From: Hephaestia sp. MAHUQ-44
Lineage (GTDB): Bacteria; Pseudomonadota; Alphaproteobacteria; Sphingomonadales; Sphingomonadaceae
Assembly: GCF_023806085.1 (NCBI RefSeq)
Contig: NZ_JAMSLX010000002.1
Coordinates: forward strand, 310,001-374,000
DNA length: 64,000 bases
Direction: 5' to 3'
Position 1 is the stretch's first letter. Each line of letters starts with the position of its first letter. The notes under the pieces are model-generated. The model was not told the origin of the DNA. It did no database searches and saw only the letters and a list, made by a program, of their open reading frames with translations. Shown here one piece after another: positions 18,565-28,215 of this stretch. The translations under genes and the position numbers were made by a program.

Positions 18565-19288
18565 CGCGGTGTCCGAACTGGAAATCCACGCCTATATCGA
18601 CGACGAACTCGAACCCGTGCGCCGTATGGCAGTCGAGGAGTATCTGGCGCGCGACGGTGCGGCGGCTGCCCGTGTGATGGCGGATCTGCGGCTGCGCAGC
18701 GCCCTGGGGCTTGCACTGCACGACGATCGCCCGTTGGGGCCGACGATGGTGACGAGCGCCGAGCGGTTGCGCCAGCGCATCGCGCGGCGCCGGTGGCGAT
18801 GGCGGGGTGTCGTCGGCCTGGCGAGCGCGGCGGCTGTTGCCGCGTTTCTGATTCCATCGGTGTTGCAGGACGACGTGCCCGCTTATGTCGGCGATGCGGT
18901 GATGTCGCACCGGATCGGGCTGATGCGCGCGGCGATGCCGTCGCAGGTCGAGAATGCGCATTTCGATGCCCATGAGGTGATGCGCTCGACCAATATCCGG
19001 ATGCCGGTTCTGCCCGACGGGTGGCAGATTACCGACGTGCAATTGTTTCCCGCCGATTCCGGCCCGGCGCTCCAGATCATGATCCGAACCGATGCCGCGC
19101 GGGTCGTCTCGATGTTCGCGCAGCGCAGCGGGCGCGACGAGGCGACGGAACCGGTCGCGATCCAGCGCGGCGACGATGCCGTCGCCTATTGGAACCGCGA
19201 TGGCGTGGGCTATGCGTTGGTCGGCGCCGAGCCGGCAGCCGAGATCGACCGCGCCGCCGACGATCTCGCCGACAATATACTGGCCTGA
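18554..19288 (+). CDS. Anti-sigma factor, single-pass membrane protein
   Basis: A 244-residue protein: a cytoplasmic N-terminus of about 80 residues (ELEIHAYIDDELEPVRRMAVEEYL is the anti-sigma domain helix pattern, without a zinc-binding HxxxCxxC), one membrane helix (VVGLASAAAVAAFLIPSVL, about 90-108), and a periplasmic domain. ATG 18554 is chosen because GGAGG lies six bases upstream and it overlaps the sigma gene; the GTG at 18536 lies deeper inside it. It presumably holds the sigma factor inactive until an envelope signal releases it. Confidence 0.85.
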   Translation: MTSDAVSELEIHAYIDDELEPVRRMAVEEYLARDGAAAARVMADLRLRSALGLALHDDRPLGPTMVTSAERLRQRIARRRWRWRGVVGLASAAAVAAFLIPSVLQDDVPAYVGDAVMSHRIGLMRAAMPSQVENAHFDAHEVMRSTNIRMPVLPDGWQITDVQLFPADSGPALQIMIRTDAARVVSMFAQRSGRDEATEPVAIQRGDDAVAYWNRDGVGYALVGAEPAAEIDRAADDLADNILA

Positions 19289-19337
19289 TCATGGTTCCGG
19301 TTTTGCGCTTTTCCGGCGACATCGCCGTGGGTTCGTC

Positions 19338-19997
19338 ATGGACCTGATCTTCCAGCATCTTGCCGCTTTCGTGGAGAACCACCGGATGTGGGCCGGGCCG
19401 GTGCTCGGGCTGATTGCCTTTGGCGAATCGCTGGCGATCGTCGGGCTGTTCGTGCCCGCGACGGCGCTGATGCTGATGATCGGCGGGCTGATCGGCAGCG
19501 GGCTGATCGATCCGCTGCCGGTGTTGCTGTGGTCGGTCGCCGGATCGGTGCTGGGCGATGCCATGTCCTATGCGCTCGGCCGATGGTCGGGCCGGCGGCT
19601 CTATTACCGTTCGCCGCTGCGCAAGCATCGGGCGATGGTGGCCCGCGCGCGGCTGTTCTTCCGCAAATACGGTTTCTGGTCGGTGCTGGTCGGGCGGTTT
19701 CTGGGGCCGATCCGGTCGACCATTCCGCTGGTCGCGGGGGTGATGCGGATGCCGCAGCGGCCTTTCCAACTGGCCAATGTCGTCTCGGCGCTGGTCTGGG
19801 TACCGGTCATGCTGGCGCCCGGCTATTTTACCGCGCGCAAGATTGACGGGCTCGATCAATTGTCCGGCTGGCAGTGGACGCTGGCGGCCGGCGTGATCGT
19901 GTTGTTGTGTCTGGTCGGCCCGCTGGCGGGGATTCGGATGCTGACCGCGCGCCTCGAAAGGCCGGTGCGCAAGCCGGCGCGCGTTGAAGCGCAATGA
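19338..19997 (+). CDS. DedA family membrane protein
   Basis: A 219-residue protein. Motifs: FGESLAIVGLFVPAT, then GSVLGDAMSYALGRWSG and GRFLGPIRSTIPLVAGVMRM, the diagnostic G-RF-x-P-x-R motif of DedA proteins, with several membrane helices. Recent family knowledge links DedA proteins to recycling of undecaprenyl phosphate or other lipid carriers. Start ATG 19338 is chosen; the longer frame begins inside the anti-sigma gene. It overlaps the following glycosyltransferase by 4 bp, so the two are likely co-translated. Confidence 0.9.
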   Translation: MDLIFQHLAAFVENHRMWAGPVLGLIAFGESLAIVGLFVPATALMLMIGGLIGSGLIDPLPVLLWSVAGSVLGDAMSYALGRWSGRRLYYRSPLRKHRAMVARARLFFRKYGFWSVLVGRFLGPIRSTIPLVAGVMRMPQRPFQLANVVSALVWVPVMLAPGYFTARKIDGLDQLSGWQWTLAAGVIVLLCLVGPLAGIRMLTARLERPVRKPARVEAQ

Positions 19998-21226
19998 CGG
20001 TGTTTGCCGCCACGCGGGCCCGAGCCGAGCATGATCCTGCTCCCTCGCAACCCCTTCGCGCGCCGGAAGCGCCACTGCGCGTCGCGCTGTTTTCGGGCAA
20101 TTACAATTGTGTGCGCGATGGCGCCAACCAGGCGCTCAACCGGTTGGTGGGCTATCTGACCGATACGGCGGGCGCGCAGGTGAGGGTCTATTCGCCGACG
20201 ATCGCCAATCCCGCTTTCACGGCGACCGGAACGCTGGTGTCGGTGCCGTCGATCGCGATTCCGGGACGCCCGGAATATCGCCTGGCACTGGGGTTGCCCA
20301 AGGCGATCCGCCACGACATCAGGCGGTTCCAGCCCGATATCGTCCATCTCTCGGCGCCTGATTTGCTCGGACGAGCGGCACAGCGTTTTGCGCGGACGCT
20401 GGCGGTGCCGGTGGTGACCAGCCTGCACACGCGCTTCGAGACCTATTTCGAACATTATCGGCTGGGCTTTCTGAAGCCCTATGCCGAGGCGTATCTGCGC
20501 CGATTCTACGCGGCCAGCGACCGGATATTGGTGCCCAATCAGGCGATTGCGGCGGAGTTTCGCGCGCAGGGGCTGGATCACGTCAGTCCATGGGGGCGGG
20601 GCGTGGACAGGGCGGTGTTTCACCCGTCCAATCGCGATCCCGAATGGCGGCGGCGGCGCGGCTATGCCGATGACGATATTGTCGTGCTGTTCTTCGGCCG
20701 CCTCGTTCGCGAGAAGGGGCTCGATATCTTTGCCGAGATCGTCGAGGCGGCGCGCGCGCGCGGGCACAGGCTGCGGCCGATGATCGTGGGCGACGGCCCG
20801 GCGCGGGACCTGTTCGCGCACTGGCTGCCCGACGCCGATTTTCTCGGCCACCTGTCTGGTGCCGCATTGGGACGCGCGGTCGCCAGCGCGGACATCCTGA
20901 TCAACCCCAGCATCACCGAGGCGTTCGGCAACGTCACGCTCGAAGCGATGGCGGCCGGGCTGGCGATCGTCGCCGCGGATGTGCCCAGCGCCTGCTCGTT
21001 GATCGATCCGGGCGAGAATGGCCTGCTCGTGCCGCCCATCGACGTCGATGGCTATGTCGCGGCGGTGGAGCGGCTGATCCTGTCTCCGGAATGTCGCCGC
21101 GCCCTGGGTGGAGCGGCGAGCGAGGCCGCGAACCGTTTTTCCTGGGATGATGTGTCGCGCGACGTGCTGAGCGCCTATCGCGCCAGCCTGCGCGCGCCGC
21201 CCCGTTCAGGCGAACACGTGGCGTAG
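19994..21226 (+). CDS. Glycosyltransferase family 4 (GT-B fold)
   Basis: A 410-residue GT4-type enzyme. The N-terminal domain has VALFSGNYNCVRDGANQALN and VTSLHTRFETYFEHY, resembling the lipid mannosyl/glucuronosyl and sulfoquinovosyl transferase subgroup. The C-terminal donor domain has FFGRLVREKGLDIF, DFLGHLSG and PSITEAFGNVTLEAMA, giving the E-x7-E signature. ATG 19994 overlaps the dedA-like stop by 4 bp. A nucleotide-sugar-dependent glycolipid synthase is a reasonable inference; donor and acceptor are unknown. Confidence 0.9.
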   Translation: MTVFAATRARAEHDPAPSQPLRAPEAPLRVALFSGNYNCVRDGANQALNRLVGYLTDTAGAQVRVYSPTIANPAFTATGTLVSVPSIAIPGRPEYRLALGLPKAIRHDIRRFQPDIVHLSAPDLLGRAAQRFARTLAVPVVTSLHTRFETYFEHYRLGFLKPYAEAYLRRFYAASDRILVPNQAIAAEFRAQGLDHVSPWGRGVDRAVFHPSNRDPEWRRRRGYADDDIVVLFFGRLVREKGLDIFAEIVEAARARGHRLRPMIVGDGPARDLFAHWLPDADFLGHLSGAALGRAVASADILINPSITEAFGNVTLEAMAAGLAIVAADVPSACSLIDPGENGLLVPPIDVDGYVAAVERLILSPECRRALGGAASEAANRFSWDDVSRDVLSAYRASLRAPPRSGEHVA

Positions 21227-21259
21227 CGCGGCAACCGGCAAAGCGGTAAGGCGCGCCGC

Positions 21260-22309
21260 ATGACGGTGACAGGCTTCCCGCGGCGGGCTTTCCAGACGAT
21301 GGCGCTCGGCCTGTCGGTGTTGCTCGCCGGTTGCGCGGCGCTGCCGCAGCCTCGCCTGACACCTGTCGATCGCGCAACGGGGCCGAGGATCGTCGCTACG
21401 AACGGTGGCGGGCATAGCACCACCCTCACGGTGCTGACCTTCAATATCGAGGGGCTGGCCTGGCCGGCGCGCAGGGGGCGGGCGCCGTCGCTGCACCGGA
21501 TCAGCGCGATACTCCGCGATATGGCGGCACAGGGCCATGCGCCCGATATCGTCCTGATCCAGGAAATGTTCAGCCCCGCCGCCACCCGCGCGGTGGAAAA
21601 TATGCCTTACGCCAACGCCGTTTTCGGCCCGTCGCGGACGCAGAAACCGGCGCGGCCCAGCACGGGCCGGATGAGAGGGCCCTTTGTCTGGGGCAAAGGC
21701 GAAATCGGCATTCACCTGGCGTCGAGCGGCCTCGCCATCCTCAGCCGCTATCCGATCGTGGCCAGCGGCTCGGAGGCTTTCGGCGGGCGTCGCTGCGCCG
21801 GGATCGATTGCCTGAGCAACAAGGGGGTGCTGCACGCCCGCATTCATATCCCCGGCGTGCCCGAGGCGATCGACCTGTTCAACACGCATATGAATTCGCA
21901 AGCGGCCTCGGGGGTTTCACGCAAGCGCCATAGCGCGGCGCATCAGCTTCAGACCGACGTGCTGAGCGATTTTATCGACGGGGTCGCGCTCAACGATACC
22001 CCGCTGATCCTCGGCGGCGACTTCAACATGCGCCACGACCAACTGCGTTTCCTGCGTTTCCGCGCAAGCCAGCCGCTGGCGCTCGTCCATCAATATTGTG
22101 TCGACCGGCCCGCGACCTGCGATGTGCGGATGTCATGGGACGGCGACGAACCGTGGATGGATACGCAGGATCTGCAATTGTTCGATTCGGGGGCGAGCGT
22201 GACGGTCACCCCGGTGAAGGTCGAATCGCGGTTCGACGGATCGCCGGGCAGCCCGCGTCTTTCCGATCATGACGGGTTTCTGGTCACCTACCGGCTGAGC
22301 TGGGATTAA
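21260..22309 (+). CDS. Endonuclease/exonuclease/phosphatase-fold lipoprotein, sphingomyelinase-like
   Basis: A 349-residue protein. The N-terminus has a lipoprotein signal ending in LLAGC (Cys about residue 24). The mature part has the EEP fold: TFNIEGL, VLIQEMF (catalytic Glu), FNTHMNSQ, LILGGDFNMR and a final LSDHDGFLVTY with the catalytic His. This arrangement is shared by neutral sphingomyelinases and secreted nucleases. A secreted lipoprotein in an organism expected to make sphingolipids makes lipid phosphodiesterase activity a fair guess, but the sequence does not settle it. Confidence 0.83.
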   Translation: MTVTGFPRRAFQTMALGLSVLLAGCAALPQPRLTPVDRATGPRIVATNGGGHSTTLTVLTFNIEGLAWPARRGRAPSLHRISAILRDMAAQGHAPDIVLIQEMFSPAATRAVENMPYANAVFGPSRTQKPARPSTGRMRGPFVWGKGEIGIHLASSGLAILSRYPIVASGSEAFGGRRCAGIDCLSNKGVLHARIHIPGVPEAIDLFNTHMNSQAASGVSRKRHSAAHQLQTDVLSDFIDGVALNDTPLILGGDFNMRHDQLRFLRFRASQPLALVHQYCVDRPATCDVRMSWDGDEPWMDTQDLQLFDSGASVTVTPVKVESRFDGSPGSPRLSDHDGFLVTYRLSWD

Positions 22310-23724
22310 CCGGTCGCGCTGGTCTCCAGCGCCCCGCCGCCCAGGGCGACGTAGAGCGAGACGAGATTGTCGAGTTCGCTGCGGCGGACCCGGATCAGCG
22401 CCTGTTCGGCGGCGAACAGGTTGCGCTCGGCATCGAGCACTTCGAGATAATTGACGACCCCCTCGCGGTATCGCGTGCGGGCGAGGAAGGCGATCTGGCG
22501 CTGGGCCTCGGTCTCGCGCATCTGCGACGCCACCTGATTGGCGAGCCAGCGCCGCCCCGCGAGCGCATTGGCGACGTCGCGGAACGCCTGTTGCAGCGTG
22601 CCTTCATAATCGGCGATCGCGATATCCTCGCGCGCTTCGGCGACGGTGAGATTGCCGGTGCGGCGGCCGCCGTCGAAGATCGGCAGGCTGATGGTCGGGC
22701 CGAAGCCCCAGCTCAAGCCGTCGTTGCCGACCAGATTGTCCAGCGCGGTGGAAGCGAAACCGAGGTTGCCGGTCAGCGAAATGCTGGGGAAGAAGGCGGC
22801 GCGCGCTGCCCCGATATTGGCCCGCGCGGCGCGCAGCCGTTCCTCGGCGGCGAGAATGTCGGGCCGGGTGACCATCAGTTCGGACGGCAGGCCGGCGGCG
22901 ATCACCGCGCCGCTTTTCTGTTCGGCCAGCGGCAGCGCGGGCGGCAGCGCGGCCGGCAGCGACCCGCCGGTCAACACCGCAAGGCTGTTTTCGTTCTGCG
23001 CCTTGGCGAGCCGGAGCCCCGCCAATTCGGTCTCGGCCTGCGTCAGCAGCGATTCCGACTGACGGAAATCGAGCGCCGAGGTGACGCCGGCTTCGAGCCG
23101 CCGCCGCGCGATGCGCAGGCCTTCCTGGCGGCTGCGCACCGTCGCTTCGGCCAGCGCGATGCGTTCGTCGGCCTCGCGCGCCGCGAAATAGGCCGAGGCG
23201 ACGTCGCGGATCAGGACGAGGCGGAAGGCGCGCTGGGCCTGGATCGTCTCCAGATATCGCGCCCGCGCGGCGTCCGAGAGGTTCTTCACCCGGCCCCAGA
23301 AATCGAGCTCGAACCCGGTAACGCCGACGCCGATCGCATAACGCGTGTCGGTGACCGAGCCGGCGCCGGGGATGCCGGTGGCGCCGCCGGGGGTGCGGCT
23401 GCGCGTGACATCGCCGGATGCGCCCAATGTCGGCAGGCGATCGGCGTCGGTGATACGGTTGAGCCCGCGCGCTTCCTCGATCCGGGCGACGGCGATCGCG
23501 AGATCGCGGTTATGCTCCAGCGCGGTTGCGACGAGTTGCTGGAGTTGCTGGTCGGCGAAGAAATCGCGCCAGCCGATGTCGACCGCGCGCTGGCCGAGCG
23601 TCACGTCGCCGGCAAAGGCGGCGGGATAGCCGGTCGCGGTGGGCAGATCGGGGCGCACATGCGGCGGCGCCATCTGGCAGCCCGCGAGCAGGCCGGCGAG
23701 GGTGAGAACGAACGCCTTACGCAT
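22306..23724 (-). CDS. Outer membrane efflux lipoprotein, NodT/OprM type
   Basis: About 472 residues starting at ATG 23724 with a lipoprotein signal (LTLAGLLAGC, Cys near residue 16). Two repeated outer membrane efflux domains follow, with GFELDFWGRVKNLSDAARA and NLGFASTALDNLVG typical of the TolC-like NodT family. It is the third gene of an RND tripartite pump and overlaps the RND gene by 8 bp. The longer frame to 23865 lies inside the RND gene and is rejected. It forms the exit duct in the outer membrane. Confidence 0.93.
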   Translation of the reverse strand: MRKAFVLTLAGLLAGCQMAPPHVRPDLPTATGYPAAFAGDVTLGQRAVDIGWRDFFADQQLQQLVATALEHNRDLAIAVARIEEARGLNRITDADRLPTLGASGDVTRSRTPGGATGIPGAGSVTDTRYAIGVGVTGFELDFWGRVKNLSDAARARYLETIQAQRAFRLVLIRDVASAYFAAREADERIALAEATVRSRQEGLRIARRRLEAGVTSALDFRQSESLLTQAETELAGLRLAKAQNENSLAVLTGGSLPAALPPALPLAEQKSGAVIAAGLPSELMVTRPDILAAEERLRAARANIGAARAAFFPSISLTGNLGFASTALDNLVGNDGLSWGFGPTISLPIFDGGRRTGNLTVAEAREDIAIADYEGTLQQAFRDVANALAGRRWLANQVASQMRETEAQRQIAFLARTRYREGVVNYLEVLDAERNLFAAEQALIRVRRSELDNLVSLYVALGGGALETSATG

Positions 23725-26700
23725 GGACGGGCTCCGGGTCGTCGTGGTGCCGTTCTTCACCGGGCGCGGGTGGACGCTTGCTGCTGAGCCAGCGCCGCAC
23801 CGAGAGGTAGAAAACGGGGATGAAGAAGATGCCGAGCAACGTTGCGGCAAGCATGCCGCCGACAACGCCGGTGCCGACCGCGATCCGGCTGGCCGCCCCG
23901 GCGCCGCTGGCGACGAACAGCGGCACCATGCCGCCGATGAAGGCGAGCGACGTCATGATGATCGGGCGCAGGCGCAGCTTCACGGCCTCGAGCGTTGCAT
24001 CGAGCGGCGATTTGCCCTCGGCTTCCTGTTCGATCGCGAATTCGACGATCAGGATCGCGTTCTTGGCGGCAAGCCCGATGATGGTGATCAGTCCGACGTT
24101 GAAATAGACGTCGGCCGATAGCCCGCGCATCATCGTGAACAGGATCGACCCGAGCACGCCCAATGGCACGACGAGCAGCACCGATACCGGGATCGCCCAG
24201 CTTTCGTACAGCGCCGCCAGCAGCAGGAAGACGACGAGGAACGACAGCCCGAGCAACATGCCGATCTGGCCGCCCGACTGCTTCTCCTCGAACGAGATGC
24301 CGGTCCATTCATAGGCGAAGCCCGCGGGCAGATCGGCGGCGAGCCGTTCCATTTCGGCCATCGCCTCGCCGGTCGAGCGGCCGGGGGCGGCCATGCCGGA
24401 AATGGTGGTGGCCGGATAGCCGTTGTAGCGCTGGAGCTGTTGCGGGCCCGAGGTCCATTCGACCTGGGTGAACGAGCCGAACGGCACCATCTCGCCCGCC
24501 GCGTTGCGGACCTTGAGCGCGAGCACGTCCGCCGGTGTCATGCGATGCGGCGCGTCGGCCTGGAGCATGACACGCAGCACACGGCCGTCGTGGGTGAAGT
24601 CGTTGGCGTAAGCGCTGCCGAACGCGATCGCGAGCGTGCCGTTGACGTCGCCGATCGACAGGCCGAGCGCGCGCGCCTTGATCCGATCGATCATCACGCG
24701 AAGCTGCGGGGCATCTTCCTGCGCTTCGGGGCGAACGCCGACGAGCAAGGCGCTCTGGCTGGCGGCACCGAGCAACTGGTTGCGCGCGGCGAGCAACGCC
24801 GCCGTGCCGTTGCCGCCGACATCCTCGAGCTTGAAGGTGAAGCCGCTGGCGGTGCCGAGTTCTTGGATCGCGGGGGGATTGAGCGCGAAGACCATCGCTT
24901 CCTTGATCTGGCTGAACGTCCCCATCGCCTTGCCGACCAAAGTGATTGAGCTGTTCTCGGCGCCGGGGCGCTGCTTCCAGGGCGTCAGCGTGGTGAACGA
25001 GATCGCGTTGGCCTGCCCCTGACCGAAGAAGCTGAAGCCGCGCACGACGAACACATTCTCGACGACATTCTCCTCACGGTAGAAGGCCTTCACTTGCGCG
25101 ATGGCTTCCTCGGTCCGCGCCCGCGTCGCGCCCGGCGGGGCCTGGATCGCGGTGATGACGGTGCCCTGATCTTCCACGGGCAGGAAACCGCCGGGCAGGC
25201 GGGTGAAGAGGATCATCGTCAGCACGAGCATCGCCGCGAACACGCCGAGCCAGCGCAGCGGGGTGGAGAGCATCCCGCCGACCAGCCCCTGATAACGGTT
25301 GGTCGTCCGCCCGAACCAGTTGTTGAACCCGCCGAAGAAGCGCCCGGTGTGGCGGGTGAACCAGTTCGGCTGGCGCTCATCCTCGGGAACGTGCGGCTTG
25401 AGGAAGGTCGCGCAGAGCGCTGGGGTCAGCGTCAGCGCGAGCAGCGCCGAAAAGCCGATCGACACGATCAGCGTGACCGAGAATTGCTTGTAGATGGCGC
25501 CGGTCGAGCCGGGGAAGAAGGCCATCGGCACAAACACCGCCATCAGAACGAGCGTGATGCCGACGATGGCGGAGGTGATCTGGCGCATCGCCTTCACGGT
25601 CGCGTGATAGGGCGAGAGTCCCTCCTCGACCATGATCCGTTCGACATTCTCGATCACGACGATCGCATCGTCGACGAGAATGCCGATCGCGAGCACCATC
25701 GCGAATAGTGTCAGCACGTTGATCGAAAAGCCAAACAGCCACAGGCCGAGACACGCGCCGGCGAGCGCGATCGGCACGACGATCGACGGGATCAGCGTCG
25801 CGCGCCAGTTCTGGAGGAACAGGAACATGACGAGGAAGACGAGCACCATCGCCTCGATCAGCGTCTTGACGACCGCCGAGATCGAGGCGTCGATGAACAG
25901 CGTGGTGTCGTAGGGAACCGACCAGCTCACGTCCTGCGGGAAGGTGGTGGCGAGCTGCGTCAGCCGCGCCTTGACGCCTTCCGCGGTGGCGAGCGCATTG
26001 GCGCCCGGCGTCATCTGGATCGCGACGCCGGCGACGGGCTTTCCGTTGAGTTCCGAATCGAACAGATAGGTCTGCGCACCGAGTTCGACCCGCGCGACAT
26101 CGCCCAGCGTGACCGCCGAGCCGTCGGGGTTGGCGCGCAGGATGATCTTGGCGAATTGCTCGGGGTTGGTGAACCGGCTCTGCGTCAGGATCGTCGCGTT
26201 GAGTTCGGTACCGCCGGCCACCGGCAGGTCGCCGAGCTGACCACCGGGGCTCTGGCTGTTCTGTTCCTGCACGGCGGCGAGGGCCTCGGCCGCGGACAGG
26301 CGATAATTGGCGAGTTTTTGCGGATCGAGCCACACGCGCATCGCGTAAGGCGAGGCGAAGACCTGCACGTTGCCGACGCCTTCGACGCGCCGCAATTCGT
26401 CGACGATCCGCGCGTTGGCGAAATTGCCCAGCTCGAACTGCCCGGTTTCACCGGATTTCGATCCGATCGCGACGAGCATCAGGAAGCCGGCATTGGCCTC
26501 CTGCACCGGAATGCCCTGACGCCGCACCTCTTCGGGCAGGCGCTGTTCGACCAGCGTCAGCCGATTCTGGACGTCCATCTGGGCCTTGTCGATATCGGTG
26601 CCGGTCTTGAAGGTGACCGTGATTTCCGCCGAGCCGTTCGAATTGCTCGTCGACGACATGTAGAGCAGGCCCTCGATGCCGTTGAGTTCCTGCTCGATGA

Positions 26701-26893
26701 CCTGCGTGACGTTCTGTTCGAGCGTCGCGGCATCGGCGCCCGGATAGGTGGCGCGGATGGTGAGCGACGGCGGCGCGACGGTCGGATATTGCTCGATCGG
26801 CAGCGCCTGCAGCGTCAGCACGCCGGCCAGCGAGATGCACAAGGCAACGACCCAGGCGAAGATCGGCCGGTCGATGAAGAAGCGGGGGCTCAT
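23717..26893 (-). CDS. RND efflux transporter permease, HAE1 family
   Basis: A 1058-residue inner-membrane transporter of the AcrB/MexB type. It begins RFFIDRPIFAWVVALCISLAG; the proton-relay Asp pair is in GILVDDAIVVIENVERIM, and the second repeat has GLITIIGLAAKNAILIVEFA with the relay Lys. Large periplasmic loops (TATYPGADAATLEQNVTQVI-like region, FFGQGQANAIS) fit the porter domain. Length is the family norm. It exports hydrophobic compounds using the proton gradient together with the adaptor upstream and the outer-membrane factor downstream. Confidence 0.97.
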   Translation of the reverse strand: MSPRFFIDRPIFAWVVALCISLAGVLTLQALPIEQYPTVAPPSLTIRATYPGADAATLEQNVTQVIEQELNGIEGLLYMSSTSNSNGSAEITVTFKTGTDIDKAQMDVQNRLTLVEQRLPEEVRRQGIPVQEANAGFLMLVAIGSKSGETGQFELGNFANARIVDELRRVEGVGNVQVFASPYAMRVWLDPQKLANYRLSAAEALAAVQEQNSQSPGGQLGDLPVAGGTELNATILTQSRFTNPEQFAKIILRANPDGSAVTLGDVARVELGAQTYLFDSELNGKPVAGVAIQMTPGANALATAEGVKARLTQLATTFPQDVSWSVPYDTTLFIDASISAVVKTLIEAMVLVFLVMFLFLQNWRATLIPSIVVPIALAGACLGLWLFGFSINVLTLFAMVLAIGILVDDAIVVIENVERIMVEEGLSPYHATVKAMRQITSAIVGITLVLMAVFVPMAFFPGSTGAIYKQFSVTLIVSIGFSALLALTLTPALCATFLKPHVPEDERQPNWFTRHTGRFFGGFNNWFGRTTNRYQGLVGGMLSTPLRWLGVFAAMLVLTMILFTRLPGGFLPVEDQGTVITAIQAPPGATRARTEEAIAQVKAFYREENVVENVFVVRGFSFFGQGQANAISFTTLTPWKQRPGAENSSITLVGKAMGTFSQIKEAMVFALNPPAIQELGTASGFTFKLEDVGGNGTAALLAARNQLLGAASQSALLVGVRPEAQEDAPQLRVMIDRIKARALGLSIGDVNGTLAIAFGSAYANDFTHDGRVLRVMLQADAPHRMTPADVLALKVRNAAGEMVPFGSFTQVEWTSGPQQLQRYNGYPATTISGMAAPGRSTGEAMAEMERLAADLPAGFAYEWTGISFEEKQSGGQIGMLLGLSFLVVFLLLAALYESWAIPVSVLLVVPLGVLGSILFTMMRGLSADVYFNVGLITIIGLAAKNAILIVEFAIEQEAEGKSPLDATLEAVKLRLRPIIMTSLAFIGGMVPLFVASGAGAASRIAVGTGVVGGMLAATLLGIFFIPVFYLSVRRWLSSKRPPAPGEERHHDDPEPVHA

Positions 26894-26905
26894 GATCGGA
26901 TGTCC

Positions 26906-28084
26906 TCAGCGCGCGGCGGGCTGTTGCTTGGGCGCGGCCTTGGGGGCCGCCTTGGCGGCGGCAGCGATGCGGACCGGCTGGCCCGGCTGCACTTTCTGCA
27001 GGCCCGAGACGATCACGCGGTCGCCGGGCCGCAGCCCATCGAGCACGACCCAATTGCTGCCCTGCAGGTCGCCAAGCCGGATCTGCCGCACCTCGACGAT
27101 ATCCTTGGCGCCGACGACCATCACGGTGCCGCCCTGCGGCCCCACGGTCACCGCGCGCTGCGGCACGACGATGCCGTCGGCCTTGATGCCGGCCTGAAGG
27201 TGCGCACGAACGAACTGGCCGGGCAGCAGCAGCCGCGCCGGATTGGGGAATTCGGCGCGCAGTGCGGCGGTGCCGGTCGCTTCGTCGATCGCGAGATCGA
27301 GGAAATCGATATGGCCTTCGATGCCGTAACTGTCGCCGTTTTCGAGTTCGAGCTGAACCGCGATCCGGTTCAGCCCCGGAAGGTCGAGACGGCCGCTGGC
27401 GATGTCGCGCCGGATCGCCATCAGGTCCGAGCTCGATTGCGAGAAATTGACGTAGATCGGATCGATCTGCTCGATCGTCGTCAGCGAGGTGCCGCCGGCA
27501 GCGCTCACCAGCGCGCCTTCGGTGACCTGCGCGCGACCGGCTCGGCCGGAAATCGGCGCCGTCACCGTGGTGTAGCTAAGGCTCAGCCGCGCGCTTTCCA
27601 CCTGCGCCCGCGCCTGCGCGACGTCGGCCTGGGCCGAGCGCAGCCGTGCAACCGCGGTATCATATTCCTGCTTGCTGATCGCGTTATCGACCAGCAGCGG
27701 GCGATAGCGGTCGACATCCTGCTGGGCGTTGGCGGCATTGGCCTGCGCCCGCGCCAACGAGGCCTGAACGGCGTTGAAGCTCGCGCGCAATTCGCGCGGA
27801 TCGATCGCGAACAGCGCTTGCCCCGCGCGAACGTCGGTGCCTTCTTCGTAGAGCCGGCGCTGGACGATGCCGTCGACGCGCGCGCGGACCTCGGCGGTGC
27901 GCACCGCCTGCACGCGACCGGGCAGCGTGATGACGTTGGTCACCGGCTGCGCGCGAATCGTCACGATCCCGACCTCGGGCGGCGGCGGGGGTGGGGGCGC
28001 TTCGCCCGCGCAGCCCGCCAGTGTCAGCATTGCTGCACCGGCCAGGGCGCACGCCGCATTTCTCAATGTGGCAAAACGACGCAT
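26906..28084 (-). CDS. RND periplasmic adaptor subunit (membrane fusion protein)
   Basis: About 392 residues starting at ATG 28084 (MRRFATLRN) with a lipobox LTLAGC near residue 24, followed by a Pro-rich spacer. Then comes the barrel-sandwich/hairpin layout: GRVQAVRTAEVRARVDGIVQ, a coiled hairpin of about 70 residues, LSYTTVTAPISGRAGR, and PQRAVTVGPQG. The tail is Ala/Lys/Pro-rich (AAAKAAPKAAPK). It is the first gene of the pump operon. The frame to 28168 is rejected because it would cross the operator. Confidence 0.93.
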   Translation of the reverse strand: MRRFATLRNAACALAGAAMLTLAGCAGEAPPPPPPPEVGIVTIRAQPVTNVITLPGRVQAVRTAEVRARVDGIVQRRLYEEGTDVRAGQALFAIDPRELRASFNAVQASLARAQANAANAQQDVDRYRPLLVDNAISKQEYDTAVARLRSAQADVAQARAQVESARLSLSYTTVTAPISGRAGRAQVTEGALVSAAGGTSLTTIEQIDPIYVNFSQSSSDLMAIRRDIASGRLDLPGLNRIAVQLELENGDSYGIEGHIDFLDLAIDEATGTAALRAEFPNPARLLLPGQFVRAHLQAGIKADGIVVPQRAVTVGPQGGTVMVVGAKDIVEVRQIRLGDLQGSNWVVLDGLRPGDRVIVSGLQKVQPGQPVRIAAAAKAAPKAAPKQQPAAR

Positions 28085-28156
28085 ATCTGTCTTATCCCAT
28101 GTTAGCGGCAGCGGCCCTGATCGAGATCCGCGCTCTGGCTTGCGCGACGCCAGTAG

Positions 28157-28173
28157 TGTAACGTACATTACTC
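28157..28173. promoter_or_regulatory. Likely TetR operator of the efflux operon
   Basis: TGTAACGTACATTACTC is a near palindrome centred between 28164 and 28165; seven of nine positions of each half-site pair. It sits in the 131-bp gap between the divergent tetR-type gene and the pump operon, where such regulators normally bind. Binding is inferred. Confidence 0.55.
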
Positions 28174-28215
28174 GTCAACAACCAAGAGGGGACCGAGAGA
28201 GGGGTGGGGACCGAA

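Noticed and set aside
23639-28105. Long plus-strand frames opposite the RND pump genes
   Set aside because: High-GC shadow frames; the minus strand holds full-length conserved pump proteins.
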